Of a stretch of 50,048 nucleotides of DNA, positions 36,925-47,849 are shown one piece after another. Position 1 is the first letter of the stretch, and every line of letters starts with the position of its first letter. Under the pieces are notes generated by a model. The model was not told where the DNA came from. It searched no databases and saw nothing but the letters and a program-made list of their open reading frames with translations. The stretch covers positions 1-50,048 of the forward strand of contig JABJEX010000033.1 of the NCBI GenBank assembly GCA_018663035.1, given 5' to 3'. A program made the translations under genes and the position numbers. This DNA is from Porticoccaceae bacterium (GTDB lineage Bacteria > Pseudomonadota > Gammaproteobacteria > Pseudomonadales > Porticoccaceae).

Positions 36925-37841
36925 GTCCTACTGACGTCGCTAAGTTCGGTCGTGTTGGGCTGCTCTATGGTGGTTCATCCTCAGAGCGCGAAGTGTCCTT
37001 GATGAGCGGCAAGGCGGTACATCAGGCGCTGATTAATTTGGGCGTGGATGTCGTAGCCATTGATGTTCAGGAAGATCTGTTGCAGCGACTGCCCGGCCAT
37101 AATTTAGATCTAGTGTTTATTGCGCTGCATGGTCCTGGTGGTGAGGATGGCACCTTGCAGGGGGCCCTTGAATACCTTGGTTTGCCTTATACCGGCAGCG
37201 GTGTACTGGCTTCAGCGCTGGCCATGGATAAGCTGCGCTGCAAGCAGATGTGGCAGGGTATTGGCCTGCCGACCGCAGACTTCGCCATTCTGAACCAAAA
37301 TTCTGACTGGGCAGCAATCATGCAGAACCTTGGCGGCAAGGCTATTGTGAAACCTGCCTGCGAAGGCTCCAGTATCGGTATGAGCCGCGCCGAGAGTGCT
37401 GACCAGCTTAAACAGGCTTGGGCTGCAGCCGCCGAGTTTGGTACTGAAGTGCTAGCGGAGCCGTTGATGGAAGGCGAAGAATATACGATCGCGATTTTGG
37501 GTGATCAGGTGCTTCCCTCAATCCGCATTCAGTCCAATGCGACATTCTACGATTATCAGGCCAAGTATTTTTCTGATCAGACTCAGTATTTCTGTCCCGC
37601 CGGCTTATCTGAAGCCCGCGAGGCCGAACTGCGCAAACTTTCAATGGCGGCATTTAAAAGTGTCGGATGTTCTGGCTGGGGGCGTGTCGATGTGATGGTC
37701 GACAATAGCGGCGAGTTCCAGTTATTGGAGATAAATACTGTGCCTGGTATGACCAGCCATAGTCTGGTGCCCATGGCGGCCAAAGCTGCATCGCTGAATT
37801 TTGATCAGCTAGTGCTGGCCATTCTTGAGGAGGCTCTGTGA
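36921..37841 (+). CDS. ddlB: D-alanine:D-alanine ligase, DdlB type
   Basis: Ddl joins two D-alanines for MurF. The 306-residue ATP-grasp enzyme has the N-terminal [34 protein letters not shown], the central [12 protein letters not shown] loop, EYTIAILG, and the C-terminal [16 protein letters not shown] with metal-binding residues. Its short length and place between murC and ftsQ mark it as DdlB. Its stop shares a base with the ftsQ ATG. Confidence 0.96.
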   Translation: MSPTDVAKFGRVGLLYGGSSSEREVSLMSGKAVHQALINLGVDVVAIDVQEDLLQRLPGHNLDLVFIALHGPGGEDGTLQGALEYLGLPYTGSGVLASALAMDKLRCKQMWQGIGLPTADFAILNQNSDWAAIMQNLGGKAIVKPACEGSSIGMSRAESADQLKQAWAAAAEFGTEVLAEPLMEGEEYTIAILGDQVLPSIRIQSNATFYDYQAKYFSDQTQYFCPAGLSEAREAELRKLSMAAFKSVGCSGWGRVDVMVDNSGEFQLLEINTVPGMTSHSLVPMAAKAASLNFDQLVLAILEEAL

Positions 37842-38650
37842 TGGCTGTTCAACATCGCCGCGGTGCCAACCGCAAGCCAGAGACTCAGGGTAGCCGTTTA
37901 GATAGCTTGATGGAGAAGCTATCCAACCTCTTCATGCTGGTCTTGGTGGTCGCCGTAACGGTTGGCAGCGTCTTAGTTTACAAACAGATTGATAAGCCTT
38001 TGACCAAAATCATGGTGGGTGGTGAGTTCAACCATATGCAACGCCAAGAGCTAACCGATCTAGTTATTCAACAGATTGACGGTGGTTTCTTAAGTGTCGA
38101 TCTCAATCGACTGCAACTGGTGCTCGAGAGCCACCCATGGGTTGACCAGGTCAGTATCCGTCGCCAGTGGCCGTCCAGCCTGAATGTGGAAGTGATCGAA
38201 GAGGTGCCAATTGCACGCTGGGGAGAGCAGGGCTTTCTCAATCGTCTCGGCGAAGAGCTAGTGATTGCCGATAACAGCAAGCTTAGTAGTCTTCCCGTAC
38301 TGCGCGCCCAATATGGCACCTCAGCAGAAATGATGCAGCACTATCAACTGCTGGCCGAGCTGTTACTGCCCACCGGATTGAAGCTGATAGAGCTGCAGCG
38401 TGACAATCTAGGTGCCTGGCGAGTCGATACCGCTGCAGGCATCAAACTGGTGCTAGGGCGCAAGCAGATAGGCGAAAAAATTAAGCGTTTGGCGCTAGTC
38501 TGGGATTCTGGCCTGAGCCAACAGATAAATAAAATTGAAACTATAGATCTGCGTTATCCAAATGGATTAGCCGTGGCCTGGAAGCAGGGCGTGCTAGCTG
38601 GGGTATTTCAGACTTTTGAATCGAACACAGTTTCTAATGTGCGGGGATAA
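37841..38650 (+). CDS. ftsQ: Cell division protein FtsQ
   Basis: FtsQ is a bitopic scaffold of the divisome that binds FtsB and FtsL. It has a cytoplasmic basic N-terminus, one membrane helix (about 30-48, LFMLVLVVAVTVGSVLVY), a POTRA domain (about 53-125, with PWVDQVSIRRQWPSSLNVEV) and the beta domain. ATG at 37841 (269 residues) has GAGGAGG 8 bases upstream; a GTG one codon earlier is less well placed. ftsA starts 23 bases after the stop. Confidence 0.95.
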   Translation: MAVQHRRGANRKPETQGSRLDSLMEKLSNLFMLVLVVAVTVGSVLVYKQIDKPLTKIMVGGEFNHMQRQELTDLVIQQIDGGFLSVDLNRLQLVLESHPWVDQVSIRRQWPSSLNVEVIEEVPIARWGEQGFLNRLGEELVIADNSKLSSLPVLRAQYGTSAEMMQHYQLLAELLLPTGLKLIELQRDNLGAWRVDTAAGIKLVLGRKQIGEKIKRLALVWDSGLSQQINKIETIDLRYPNGLAVAWKQGVLAGVFQTFESNTVSNVRG

Positions 38651-38673
38651 AAGCAAGTTGCTGAGGAAAAATT

Positions 38674-39909
38674 ATGGCTAGTGCAAATGAAGAAAACATG
38701 ATTGTTGCTTTAGATATTGGTACCTCCAAGGTGGTCGCCATTGTCGGAGCCATTAGTTCCAATGGTGACCTTGAGATAGTTGGCACCGGAATGCATCCAT
38801 CATCTGGCCTAAAGAAGGGCGTGGTGGTCAATATTGAGGCCACAGTCAACTCGATTCAGCGCGCTATCGAAGAGGCAGAGTTAATGGCGGGTTGCTCAAT
38901 ACATTCTGTATATGCGGGCATAGCTGGCAGTCATATTCGCAGTCTCAACTCCCATGGGATTGTCGCGATCCGCGATCGCGAGGTGCAGCCACTGGATGTT
39001 GAGCGTGTTATAGACGCAGCACGTGCTGTCGCTATTCCAGCAGATCAGGAAATCCTCCATGTGCTGCCCCAAGAATACATTATCGATGACCAAGAGGGTG
39101 TCCATGAGCCTATTGGTATGTCGGGTGTGCGCTTAGAGGCCAAGGTTCATCTGGTCACCTGCGCCGCTAATGCAGCACAAAATATTAAAAAGTGCATCCG
39201 CCGCTGTGGTCTAGAGGTAGATACCGTGGTGCTGGAGCAGCTGGCTTCTAGTTATGCGGTACTCACCGATGACGAGAAGCAGCTTGGCGTTGCGCTGGTT
39301 GATATAGGTGGCGGTACCACAGATATCGCCATCTTTACCGAGGGGGCCATCCGCCACACCGGTGTGATTCCCATAGCTGGCGACCAGGTTACCAATGATA
39401 TAGCTATGGCGCTGCGCACTCCGACTCCCCACGCTGAGGAGCTGAAAGTCAAATACGCCTGTGCGCTGGCCAAATTGGCTCGTCCAGAGGAAACGGTCAA
39501 GGTTCCCAGCGTTGGCGATCGCGACTCTCGTGATATGTCGCGTCAGCTCTTAGCTGAAGTGGTAGAGCCCAGATACGACGAGCTATTCACTCTGGTGCAG
39601 GCCGAACTGAGACGTAGTGGGTTCGAAGAATTAATCGCTGCCGGCGTGGTGTTAACCGGTGGTACAGCGAAGATGGAAGGCGTAACCGAATTGGCAGAGG
39701 AGATTTTCCATATGCCAGTGCGAATCGGCGCGCCAACAAAAGTCAAAGGCCTGTCGGATATTGTTAATAATCCAATTTATTCCACAGGTGTTGGTCTGCT
39801 GCATTACGGCGCTCAGGAACAGTCAAAAAATGAGCGTTCAGAAAAAAGCACAGCAAAAACCGGCGGTGCTCTGAGCCGCTTTAAAAGTTGGATTCAGAGT
39901 GGTGTGTAA
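38674..39909 (+). CDS. ftsA: Cell division protein FtsA
   Basis: FtsA is the actin-like protein that ties FtsZ filaments to the membrane. The 411 residues show the phosphate loop VALDIGTSKVVAIVG, the 1C subdomain around GCSIHSVYAGIAGSHI, the second phosphate loop LVDIGGGTTDIAIF, and GVVLTGGTAKMEG. The C-terminus SRFKSWIQSGV fits the amphipathic membrane-targeting helix. GAGGAAA precedes the ATG. Confidence 0.97.
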   Translation: MASANEENMIVALDIGTSKVVAIVGAISSNGDLEIVGTGMHPSSGLKKGVVVNIEATVNSIQRAIEEAELMAGCSIHSVYAGIAGSHIRSLNSHGIVAIRDREVQPLDVERVIDAARAVAIPADQEILHVLPQEYIIDDQEGVHEPIGMSGVRLEAKVHLVTCAANAAQNIKKCIRRCGLEVDTVVLEQLASSYAVLTDDEKQLGVALVDIGGGTTDIAIFTEGAIRHTGVIPIAGDQVTNDIAMALRTPTPHAEELKVKYACALAKLARPEETVKVPSVGDRDSRDMSRQLLAEVVEPRYDELFTLVQAELRRSGFEELIAAGVVLTGGTAKMEGVTELAEEIFHMPVRIGAPTKVKGLSDIVNNPIYSTGVGLLHYGAQEQSKNERSEKSTAKTGGALSRFKSWIQSGV

Positions 39910-39978
39910 GTAACGCTGCCGTTGAGTTAACGGCGGTAAAAATGATTTTTAATTGTGAGGCGCAAAAAGGGGAAACCT

Positions 39979-41154
39979 ATGTTTGAACTAGTAGACAGCA
40001 TTCCAAAGAATGCAGAAATCAAAGTAGTTGGCGTTGGCGGCGGCGGTGGTAACGCAGTTCGCCACATGATGAACAGTAATATTGATGGCGTGCACTTTAT
40101 CTGCGCCAATACTGACGCCCAGTCACTCAACGACCTGGAAAATGCCACTGTATTGCAACTTGGCGGCACATTGACCAAAGGTCTGGGTGCCGGAGCCAAT
40201 CCTGAAGTAGGACGTCAGGCTGCTCTGGAAGACAAAGAGCGTATTGCTCAGGTGCTAGAGGGTGCAGATATGGTGTTCATTACCGCCGGTATGGGTGGTG
40301 GTACTGGTACTGGTGGTGCACCAGTAATCGCTGAAGTGGCCAAGCAGATGGGTATTTTGACCGTGGGTGTTGTTACCCGCCCATTCTCTTTTGAAGGTCG
40401 CAAGCGCATGGCGATTGCCGATGAGGGCATAGCTCAGCTTAAAGAGCGCGTTGATTCGTTAATTATTGTCCCCAACGAGAAGCTGCTCCAGGTTCTGGGC
40501 AAAGATATGACAGTGCTCAATGCCTTTAAACAGGCTAATGATGTTCTATTTGGCGCAGTTCAGGGGATTACTGATCTAATCCTGCTAGACGGTCTTATCA
40601 ATGTGGATTTCGCCGATGTGCGCACAGTAATGTCCGAGATGGGTATGGCCATGATGGGCACAGGTGAGGCCAGCGGTGTTGATCGCGCCATGGTGGCAGC
40701 TGAAGGCGCAATCAAGTGCCCTCTGCTGGAAGATATCAACCTGCAGGGTGCCAAAGGTATTCTGGTTAATATTACCAGCGGTTACGACCTGACTCTGGGT
40801 GAATTCGAAGATGTGGGTAACACTATTCGCGAGTTTGCCGATGAAGATGCCACAATTATTGTCGGCAGTGTGTTTGATCCTGAGCTGGAAGATCAGCTGC
40901 GCGTTACTGTGGTAGCAACAGGTCTGCGTGCTCCAGGTGCTAAAACTGGCCCTAGAGGTGTAGTTGTGGATAATCAGCCGCCGCGCAAGATAGGCGGTGA
41001 TATTGATTACAATCGTCTCGATAAGCCCACTGTTAATCGCCGCAATACCAGTATTGTAAGCGGTGATGCGACAGCGCGTAAAATTGATGCTCAGCCAGAT
41101 CCAGAAATGGATTATCTGGATGTGCCAGCCTTTTTGCGCAAACAGGCCGACTAG
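39979..41154 (+). CDS. ftsZ: Cell division GTPase FtsZ
   Basis: FtsZ is the tubulin-like GTPase that forms the Z ring. The 391-residue protein has [12 protein letters not shown], the GTP signature [13 protein letters not shown], the T7 loop [11 protein letters not shown], and the conserved C-terminal peptide [12 protein letters not shown] that binds FtsA and ZipA. The frame opens 24 bases earlier, but ATG at 39979 has AAGGGGA upstream and gives the usual MFEL start. Confidence 0.98.
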   Translation: MFELVDSIPKNAEIKVVGVGGGGGNAVRHMMNSNIDGVHFICANTDAQSLNDLENATVLQLGGTLTKGLGAGANPEVGRQAALEDKERIAQVLEGADMVFITAGMGGGTGTGGAPVIAEVAKQMGILTVGVVTRPFSFEGRKRMAIADEGIAQLKERVDSLIIVPNEKLLQVLGKDMTVLNAFKQANDVLFGAVQGITDLILLDGLINVDFADVRTVMSEMGMAMMGTGEASGVDRAMVAAEGAIKCPLLEDINLQGAKGILVNITSGYDLTLGEFEDVGNTIREFADEDATIIVGSVFDPELEDQLRVTVVATGLRAPGAKTGPRGVVVDNQPPRKIGGDIDYNRLDKPTVNRRNTSIVSGDATARKIDAQPDPEMDYLDVPAFLRKQAD

Positions 41155-41183
41155 TTTTTAGCCTCTAGATAACTGGCTAAACC

Positions 41184-41231
41184 GCCCTCCGTCATCACGC
41201 CTCAGATTTTAAAATCTTGGTGATGGGGGGC
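41184..41231 (+). repeat. Long hairpin between ftsZ and lpxC
   Basis: GCCCTCC (41184-41190) pairs with GGGGGGC (41225-41231), ATCAC (41194-41198) with GTGAT (41220-41224), and the centre AGATTTTAAAATCT (41204-41217) is a perfect palindrome. No T run follows, so it is not a classical terminator. It could slow transcription, affect mRNA stability or limit read-through into lpxC. Confidence 0.45.
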
Positions 41232-41245
41232 TTGTCTGTTAATAT
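41217..41245 (+). promoter_or_regulatory. Candidate lpxC promoter with an extended -10
   Basis: TTGGTG (41217-41222), a 17-base spacer and TAATAT (41240-41245) preceded by TG form a possible extended -10 promoter. Transcription would begin near 41252, about 22 bases before the lpxC ATG. The -35 overlaps the hairpin. This was judged by eye. Confidence 0.35.
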
Positions 41246-41273
41246 CTGCGCCTTATAAATCAAAGGTGTAGTG

Positions 41274-42179
41274 ATGATTAGGCAACGCACGTTGAAAAAC
41301 GTAATACGTGCTACTGGCGTGGGTCTCCACACCGGCGAAAAAGTATATTTAACCCTCCATCCTGCAGAGCCGGACAGCGGTATTGTTTTCCGGCGCACTG
41401 ATCTGGATCCCATGGTGGAAATTGTCGCCAAGGCAGAAAATGTTGGCGACACTACATTGTCCACAACCCTTATGAATGGGGATGTGCGTGTCTCTACAAT
41501 CGAACATTTACTCTCTGCTCTTGCTGGTCTGGGCATCGACAATATCCTTATAGATGTGTCGGCACCAGAGATTCCGATTATGGATGGCAGTGCCGGCCCC
41601 TTTGTATTTTTACTTCAATCCGCTGGTATCCTAGAGCAGGATGCACCAAAGAAATTTATCCGCGTCAAACGGCCGGTCACTGTAAAGCAGGACGACAAAG
41701 TCGCCACCTTTAAGCCCTTTAATGGATTTAAAGTTAATTTTGCCATTGACTTTGATCATCCAGTATTCAAACATCAGGCCTTGAACGCGAGTATCGACTT
41801 TTCCAGTACCTCCTTCGTTAAAGAAGTCAGTCGAGCCAGAACCTTCGGCTTTATGCACGAATTTGAATATCTGCGCTCCAAAGGTTTGGCTCGTGGGGGC
41901 AGTTTAGAGAATGCCATTGTGGTAGACGAGTTCGAGATTTTAAACGAAGATGGCCTGCGCTATGAGGATGAATTCGTCAAACATAAGATTTTGGATGCCA
42001 TTGGTGACCTCTATCTACTGGGAAATAGTCTGATCGGCGAGTTCGAGGCTCATAAATCAGGCCACGCACTTAACAACGCTTCATTGAGAGCGCTAATTGC
42101 TGATACAGATGCCTGGGAAGTCGTAACATTTATCGACAATCCCCAGGACGTTCCCATTGCGTATATCCAGGCGAGCTAA
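41274..42179 (+). CDS. lpxC: UDP-3-O-acyl-GlcNAc deacetylase LpxC
   Basis: LpxC is the zinc deacetylase that commits UDP-acyl-GlcNAc to lipid A. The 301 residues begin with [17 protein letters not shown], as in E. coli, then [18 protein letters not shown] with a zinc His and the catalytic Glu region, and [14 protein letters not shown] with the other zinc ligands. ATG at 41274 is preferred over the GTG one codon before, by match to E. coli. Confidence 0.97.
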   Translation: MIRQRTLKNVIRATGVGLHTGEKVYLTLHPAEPDSGIVFRRTDLDPMVEIVAKAENVGDTTLSTTLMNGDVRVSTIEHLLSALAGLGIDNILIDVSAPEIPIMDGSAGPFVFLLQSAGILEQDAPKKFIRVKRPVTVKQDDKVATFKPFNGFKVNFAIDFDHPVFKHQALNASIDFSSTSFVKEVSRARTFGFMHEFEYLRSKGLARGGSLENAIVVDEFEILNEDGLRYEDEFVKHKILDAIGDLYLLGNSLIGEFEAHKSGHALNNASLRALIADTDAWEVVTFIDNPQDVPIAYIQAS

Positions 42180-42217
42180 AAACTCTAATAACAGGTGAGA
42201 CAGGGTATTAACCTCCA

Positions 42218-43159
42218 GTGAAAATAATTCTTATCAACAGTCGAGCAGATAGGGTTAGAACGCTTAGCCTTAACAGCTGGGCCAAAGGTTTGCTGTCTGT
42301 GTTGCTACTGGGTATTCCGGTGGCGGCTGGCACTTTCCTGGGCGTTAAGATTGCTGATGGTCGTTGGGAAATACTCTTTGATAACAGTATCAACGAGATG
42401 CAGCACCAACTTGTCGAGCAGCGCAGTGAACTTGATGCCAGCCGCGAACAGGTAGCTGACTCGGTTACAGCCATGACCCTTAAGTTGGCACAGATGCGCT
42501 CGAGACTGGTGCGCCTGGATGCACTGGGCGAACAGCTTACGCAGATCGCCAGTCTGGAAGATGGTGAATTCGACTTCTCGGTGGCGCCGGGGCTGGGTGG
42601 TCCTGATACCAAGCTCGTCAAAGAGTCTGCAAAGTCTATGGATATGCAGGAAGAGCTGGGTACCCTATTTGCGCGACTCGAGAGTAGTCTTGACAGTCGC
42701 GAGTCTCAGCTACAGGTATTGCAGTCTATGTTGTCTGACAACAGGCTAAAGACCGAACATATGGTAGCCGGTAGACCTATTACCAAAGGCTGGATGTCTT
42801 CTCCCTACGGCATGCGCACTGATCCCTTTCACGGTGACCAACGCTGGCATGCTGGCGTAGATTTTGCTGGCAGACAGGGCGCAGATGTTATTGCAGTGGC
42901 CTCTGGAGTAGTAACCTGGTCTGGAGAGCGAAGCGGCTACGGAATGATGGTTGAACTTAACCACAGTGATGGTTTTGTTACTCGTTACGCTCACAACGAA
43001 AAAAATGTCGCTGAACTGGGCGCCATTGTTAAGAAGGGCGACATTATCGCCACGATGGGTAGTTCCGGTCGCTCAACCGGCCCCCATGTGCATTTCGAAG
43101 TATTCAAGAATGGTCGCACCGTCGACCCCGCCTCCTATATCCGCCGTACCCCCCGCTGA
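42218..43159 (+). CDS. Envelope M23-family peptidase with coiled coil
   Basis: This 313-residue protein has an N-terminal membrane anchor (about 26-46), a periplasmic coiled coil (about 60-180, Gln/Glu/Arg-rich) and a C-terminal M23 domain (about 200-310). The zinc residues are present: His and Asp in RWHAGVDFAG and the HxH motif in GPHVHFEVF, so it looks catalytically active, not degenerate like EnvC. It should cut peptide cross-links of peptidoglycan. The start is GTG. A similar gene lies between lpxC and secA in Pseudomonas. The precise target bond is unknown. Confidence 0.85.
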   Translation: MKIILINSRADRVRTLSLNSWAKGLLSVLLLGIPVAAGTFLGVKIADGRWEILFDNSINEMQHQLVEQRSELDASREQVADSVTAMTLKLAQMRSRLVRLDALGEQLTQIASLEDGEFDFSVAPGLGGPDTKLVKESAKSMDMQEELGTLFARLESSLDSRESQLQVLQSMLSDNRLKTEHMVAGRPITKGWMSSPYGMRTDPFHGDQRWHAGVDFAGRQGADVIAVASGVVTWSGERSGYGMMVELNHSDGFVTRYAHNEKNVAELGAIVKKGDIIATMGSSGRSTGPHVHFEVFKNGRTVDPASYIRRTPR

Positions 43160-43237
43160 TTCAATACAGAAACTAGTCTATTCTGGAGGGTATAACTGAC
43201 CCTTTGATTGTTTTGTTTTTGTCTATGGAAAATTGTA

Positions 43238-46030
43238 ATGTTTGGTAATATCCTGAAAAAAATATTTGGCACCAGCAATGACCGAGAAATACGCAAAATG
43301 CGTAAAACGGTCAATAAAATCAATGCATTAGAAGAAGGTCTTCAGTCGCTATCAGACGCTGACCTACGAGCGCAGACCGGTATTTTAAGAGAGCGCTTAG
43401 CTACAGGCGAAACGCTAGACGATGTGCTCGCAGATGCATTTGCGGTCGTTAGAGAGACCTCCTGTCGGGTGATGGGTATGCGTCACTTCGACGTCCAGAT
43501 GATCGGCGGTATTACATTGCATCAGGGAAAAATTGCCGAGATGCGCACCGGTGAGGGTAAGACATTGGTTGCTACTCTAGCAGCATATCTCAATGCGCTG
43601 CCCGGCACTGGGGTACATGTCATTACCGTAAACGACTATCTGGCTAAGCGCGATGCTCAGTGGATGGCACCACTTTATCAGGCGCTTGGACTTTCTGTGG
43701 GCGTTATCCAATCATATCAGGGCCCAGAGACAGCCAACTCTTTCAGGCTCAACCCAGATGAAGAGGCTGAACTAAAACCATCTACTCGTCAGCAGGCCTA
43801 TGCTGCTGACATAACCTATGGCACCAACAACGAGTTTGGCTTTGACTATCTGCGCGACAATATGGCGCTCCGTCTGGAAGACAAATCCCAGCGAGGTTTA
43901 GCATTTGCGATTATTGATGAAGTCGATTCCATTCTGATCGATGAAGCGCGAACGCCATTGATTATCTCTGGTGCTGCTCAGGACAGTTCAGTGCTCTACA
44001 AGACTATGAACAGTATTGCGCTTAAGCTTGCCCCCCAGACCGATAAAGAGGTAAGTTCGGAAGAGTCAGAGGGCGCCGAGTTGGTCGGTGATTTTATTAT
44101 CGATGAAAAAACCCGCGGCGTTGACCTAACCGAAGATGGTCACCAAAAGGTCGAAGAAATTCTTATTAAGGAAGGCCTGCTGGATGAAGATGACAGCCTC
44201 TACCAGGCATCTAACCTAGGGCTAGTTCATCACCTGCATTCAGCTTTGCGAGCTCATTATCTATTTCATAAAGATGTGGAATATATTGTTGAGCAGGGTG
44301 AAGCCGTGCTGATTGACGAACACACAGGCCGCACCATGCCCGGCAGACGACTGTCGGAAGGTCTGCACCAGGCGATTGAAGCAAAAGAAGGACTCAACAT
44401 TCAGCAGGAAAGCCAGACGCTGGCGTCTACGACCTTCCAGAATTATTTCCGTCTCTACCAAAAGCTGGCCGGTATGACCGGTACCGCGGATACCGAAGCC
44501 TACGAATTCCACCAGATTTATGGTCTTAAGGTGATGGTTATCCCAACCAATGTGCAGGTTCAGCGCAAAGACCTCAATGATCTTATTTATCTAAGTCAGG
44601 AACAGAAATTTCAGGCTGCTATCGAGGATATTAAAGAGATTGTTGATTCTGGCGCACCAGTGTTGGTGGGTACTGCGTCGGTAGAAGCCTCAGAGCTGCT
44701 CTCGGGCCTGCTTAAAAAAGCCAAGATCAAGCACAGCGTGCTCAACGCAAAACAGCACGAGCTAGAAGCTAATATCATCGTTAATGCCGGTCGCCCCGGC
44801 GCTGTGACCATTGCGACCAATATGGCGGGTCGCGGTACAGATATTGTACTAGGTGGTAACCTTGAGGCCGAACTCAAAGAGCTCAAAGAAAAGGGTAACG
44901 ATACAGACGCCAAAATTGCAGAGGTAAAAGCTGACTGGGAAGAGCGCCACAGAGTTGTGATCGAAGCTGGTGGTTTGCACATAATAGCTACCGAACGTCA
45001 CGAGTCCCGTCGTATCGACAATCAGCTGCGCGGTCGCTCAGGGCGTCAGGGTGATCCTGGTGTTTCGAGGTTCTATCTGTCACTGGAAGATCCTCTGATG
45101 CGACTTTTTGCATCAGATCGCGTAAAGAATATGATGCGAAGTCTAGGTATGGATGACGGCCACGCAATCGAACACAGCATGGTCACCAACTCCATTGTTA
45201 AGGCCCAGCGTAAGGTTGAGGGGCGTAATTTTGATATTCGTAAACATCTGTTGGAATACGACGACGTAGCCAACGACCAGCGTCAGGTGATCTATCAGCA
45301 GCGCAATGACCTGTTAGAAGATGAAGACATCTCTGAGGTGATTACCAATGTACGTGAAGATGTTGTGGACTCCTGCATCAGCGGTTTTATACCGCCCCAG
45401 AGTCTTGAAGAGCAATGGGATATCGAAGGTCTAGAAAAAGCCCTTGCCAGAGATTTTGCGACTAATATTCCAGTTCAGCAGTGGCTAGATGAAGATAATC
45501 GCCTTGAGGAAATGGTGTTGCGCGACAAAATAATTGCGCAGGTACAGGCCGCTTATGAGCAGCGCTATGCTCATGTTGGCGAGCAGATGCGCGAAGTTGA
45601 ACGCCAGATTATGTTACAGATACTGGATAACCTCTGGAAAGAGCATCTTGCTAGCATGGACCAATTGCGCCAAGGAATTGGTCTGCGTGCTTACGCTCAG
45701 AAAAATCCCAAGCAGGAATACAAGCGAGAGTCATTCGCCCTTTTTGAAAGTCTGCTAGACAATATTAAATATGAAACCATTCGCTATCTCAGCCATCTAG
45801 AAGTGGCTACCAGAGAAGATATGGAGCGTCTCGAGCAGCAGCGTCGCGACGAGCAAAAAAATCGCGAATACCAGCATGCGCAGGCAGCAGCTCTAGATAA
45901 TGATTCAGGCTCCAAAGGGCCAGATGGGCAGCAGCCTATTCAGCGACCTGGGCCGAAGGTGGGCCGCAATGACGCCTGCCCCTGTGGATCAGGCAAAAAA
46001 TATAAACAATGTCATGGAAAAATTCAGTAA
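43238..46030 (+). CDS. secA: Preprotein translocase ATPase SecA
   Basis: SecA drives proteins through SecYEG. The 930 residues carry the Walker A stretch [29 protein letters not shown], the [23 protein letters not shown]-like motif, the second nucleotide domain with [13 protein letters not shown] and [11 protein letters not shown], the wing and scaffold domains, and the C-terminal zinc finger [13 protein letters not shown] used to bind SecB. The frame opens 30 bases earlier, but ATG at 43238 gives the normal [11 protein letters not shown] start. The argJ ATG overlaps its stop by one base. Confidence 0.98.
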   Translation: MFGNILKKIFGTSNDREIRKMRKTVNKINALEEGLQSLSDADLRAQTGILRERLATGETLDDVLADAFAVVRETSCRVMGMRHFDVQMIGGITLHQGKIAEMRTGEGKTLVATLAAYLNALPGTGVHVITVNDYLAKRDAQWMAPLYQALGLSVGVIQSYQGPETANSFRLNPDEEAELKPSTRQQAYAADITYGTNNEFGFDYLRDNMALRLEDKSQRGLAFAIIDEVDSILIDEARTPLIISGAAQDSSVLYKTMNSIALKLAPQTDKEVSSEESEGAELVGDFIIDEKTRGVDLTEDGHQKVEEILIKEGLLDEDDSLYQASNLGLVHHLHSALRAHYLFHKDVEYIVEQGEAVLIDEHTGRTMPGRRLSEGLHQAIEAKEGLNIQQESQTLASTTFQNYFRLYQKLAGMTGTADTEAYEFHQIYGLKVMVIPTNVQVQRKDLNDLIYLSQEQKFQAAIEDIKEIVDSGAPVLVGTASVEASELLSGLLKKAKIKHSVLNAKQHELEANIIVNAGRPGAVTIATNMAGRGTDIVLGGNLEAELKELKEKGNDTDAKIAEVKADWEERHRVVIEAGGLHIIATERHESRRIDNQLRGRSGRQGDPGVSRFYLSLEDPLMRLFASDRVKNMMRSLGMDDGHAIEHSMVTNSIVKAQRKVEGRNFDIRKHLLEYDDVANDQRQVIYQQRNDLLEDEDISEVITNVREDVVDSCISGFIPPQSLEEQWDIEGLEKALARDFATNIPVQQWLDEDNRLEEMVLRDKIIAQVQAAYEQRYAHVGEQMREVERQIMLQILDNLWKEHLASMDQLRQGIGLRAYAQKNPKQEYKRESFALFESLLDNIKYETIRYLSHLEVATREDMERLEQQRRDEQKNREYQHAQAAALDNDSGSKGPDGQQPIQRPGPKVGRNDACPCGSGKKYKQCHGKIQ

Positions 46031-47238
46031 TGGCTACAGGTAATTCAGAGTTTCCAATAATGCACCCAGTAACTGGTTTTAGACTGGGTACCACCAGTGC
46101 TGGCATTAAAACACCTGGTCGAGCAGATCTCGTGGTGATGGAAATTGCTGAGGGAAGTACTGTGGCAGGGCTATTTACCCAAAATGCCTTTTGCGCAGCA
46201 CCGGTCAGCCTCTGCAAACAACATATGGGTGAAGCTGAGCCTAGATATCTGCTGACCAATACCGGCAATGCCAACGCTGGCACTGGTGAGCAGGGACTAA
46301 TAGATGCCAAGCAAAGCTGTGAGTCTCTGGCCGCGGCTGCTGGCCTTGCCGCTAATCAGGTACTGCCTTTTTCAACTGGTGTAATCGGCGAGCCTATGCC
46401 GATGGATAAGTTGCTGGCAGCTATTCCCAGTGCACTTAATAAACTCTCGGAACAGGGATGGGCTGAGGCTGCTCAGGGTATTCTAACCACGGATACCCGA
46501 CCCAAGGGAGCCAGTCTGATTTACCAAACAAATCAGGGGGCCGTCACAATCACCGGCATATCCAAAGGTTCGGGTATGATCAAGCCCAATATGGCGACAA
46601 TGCTGGGTTACGTAGCAACAGATGCCGTTGTGGATACTGAACTACTGCACAGAGCACTGAGGCTGGCGACCGACAAATCCTTTAATCGAATCACCGTGGA
46701 TAGCGACACCTCTACTAATGACTCGATTATGCTGGTTGCCACAGGTGCCAGCGATGTGGTCATTGATGAGCAGTCTTTTGAGTATTTTGTAGAACAGCTT
46801 AGTCAAGTCTTTATAGAGCTGGCTCAGGCCATAATTCGAGATGGTGAGGGTGCCAGTAAGTTTGTCTCTGTGGTTGTAGAATCGGCGGCAGATACTCAGG
46901 AGGCGCTAGCTGTAGCCTACTGTATTGCCGAGTCACCTCTGGTAAAAACAGCGCTGGCAGCCTCAGACCCCAATTGGGGAAGAATACTAGCAGCTATTGG
47001 GCGTGCCGGAGTGAAGGCGCTAGATGTTAGTCAGGTGCAGCTGAGGCTTAACGCCGTACTTATAGCTGAGCAGGGTGGCAGAGCGGCGGGTTACACAGAG
47101 CAAGCTGGCCAACAGGCAATGCAACCTGAGGATATAGAAATCTTAGTGTCGCTCAATCGTGGTGAGGCGCGGGAGACTGTCTGGACCACAGATCTGACCT
47201 ACGAATATGTGCGCATAAATGCCGAGTACCGAACCTAA
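46030..47238 (+). CDS. argJ: Bifunctional ornithine acetyltransferase/N-acetylglutamate synthase ArgJ
   Basis: ArgJ moves the acetyl group from N-acetylornithine to glutamate and so recycles it in arginine synthesis. The 402-residue precursor is cut by itself before Thr190 in KPNMATMLG to form two chains. Other motifs are TNTGNANAGTG, ITVDSDTSTNDS, and SDPNWGRILAAIGRAG. The start forms TAATG with the secA stop, and the open frame 21 bases upstream is within secA. The terminal NAEYRT is also typical. Confidence 0.97.
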   Translation: MATGNSEFPIMHPVTGFRLGTTSAGIKTPGRADLVVMEIAEGSTVAGLFTQNAFCAAPVSLCKQHMGEAEPRYLLTNTGNANAGTGEQGLIDAKQSCESLAAAAGLAANQVLPFSTGVIGEPMPMDKLLAAIPSALNKLSEQGWAEAAQGILTTDTRPKGASLIYQTNQGAVTITGISKGSGMIKPNMATMLGYVATDAVVDTELLHRALRLATDKSFNRITVDSDTSTNDSIMLVATGASDVVIDEQSFEYFVEQLSQVFIELAQAIIRDGEGASKFVSVVVESAADTQEALAVAYCIAESPLVKTALAASDPNWGRILAAIGRAGVKALDVSQVQLRLNAVLIAEQGGRAAGYTEQAGQQAMQPEDIEILVSLNRGEARETVWTTDLTYEYVRINAEYRT

Positions 47239-47251
47239 AAGGTATTCAGTC

Positions 47252-47662
47252 ATGAAGCGTATCCATGTGGTAGCCGCGGTCATTTATAACAGCGACGCAG
47301 ACGCCATTTTAATTTCGAAACGCCCAGATCACGTTCATCAGGGAGGGTTTTGGGAATTTCCCGGCGGTAAAGTCGATCCGGGCGAGCAAGCTAATCAGGC
47401 TCTCGAAAGAGAGCTTTATGAAGAGTTAGCAATCAGTGTCACAGTGGCTTCGCCCCTGATGCAGGTTTCCCATGACTACAGCGATAAACAGGTGCTCTTA
47501 GATATCTGGCAAGTCGATGATTTTCAGGGCCAACCGCAGGGAATGGAAGGGCAGCTGTGGCAATGGGTGGAACTCAAAACGCTGCTCGTCGAGAACAGCC
47601 AGTACCAGTTTCCTGCAGCTAATCAGCCTATCTTGGATAGGCTCGCCTCAATGCTCATCTAG
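47252..47662 (+). CDS. mutT: 8-oxo-dGTP diphosphatase MutT (Nudix)
   Basis: This 136-residue Nudix hydrolase should clear 8-oxo-dGTP. The Nudix box GGKVDPGEQANQALERELYEEL is shown at about residues 38-59 with the required Gly, Glu, Arg-Glu and Glu-Glu positions. KRPDHVHQGGFWEFPGGK also matches MutT. It lacks the extra ThiE-like domain found fused to the Pseudomonas homologue. ATG at 47252 has AAAGGT upstream. Its 3' end overlaps convergent yacG by 15 bases. Confidence 0.93.
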   Translation: MKRIHVVAAVIYNSDADAILISKRPDHVHQGGFWEFPGGKVDPGEQANQALERELYEELAISVTVASPLMQVSHDYSDKQVLLDIWQVDDFQGQPQGMEGQLWQWVELKTLLVENSQYQFPAANQPILDRLASMLI

Positions 47663-47845
47663 CGACTCTTGACCCATTAATTCTGGGTCTAATACTGCCT
47701 CTCCAGCAATACTGTAGCTCTCAGTGGCCCAGTCCCCGAAGTCGATCTGCTGACAGCGTTGCGAGCAAAAGGGTCGATGGGGGAATTTATCGCTCCACTC
47801 CACATTGGCTTTGCAGCTAGGGCATTGCAGGTTGGTTGTTTTCAT
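47648..47845 (-). CDS. yacG: DNA gyrase inhibitor YacG
   Basis: YacG is a small zinc protein that binds GyrB and blocks gyrase. The 65 residues hold the four zinc Cys as CPSC near residue 8 and CSQRC near residue 27, followed by the family stretch IDFGDWATESYSI. It is downstream of coaE on the same strand with a 4-base gap, as in many gammaproteobacteria. Confidence 0.95.
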   Translation of the reverse strand: MKTTNLQCPSCKANVEWSDKFPHRPFCSQRCQQIDFGDWATESYSIAGEAVLDPELMGQESLDEH

Positions 47846-47849
47846 AGGG

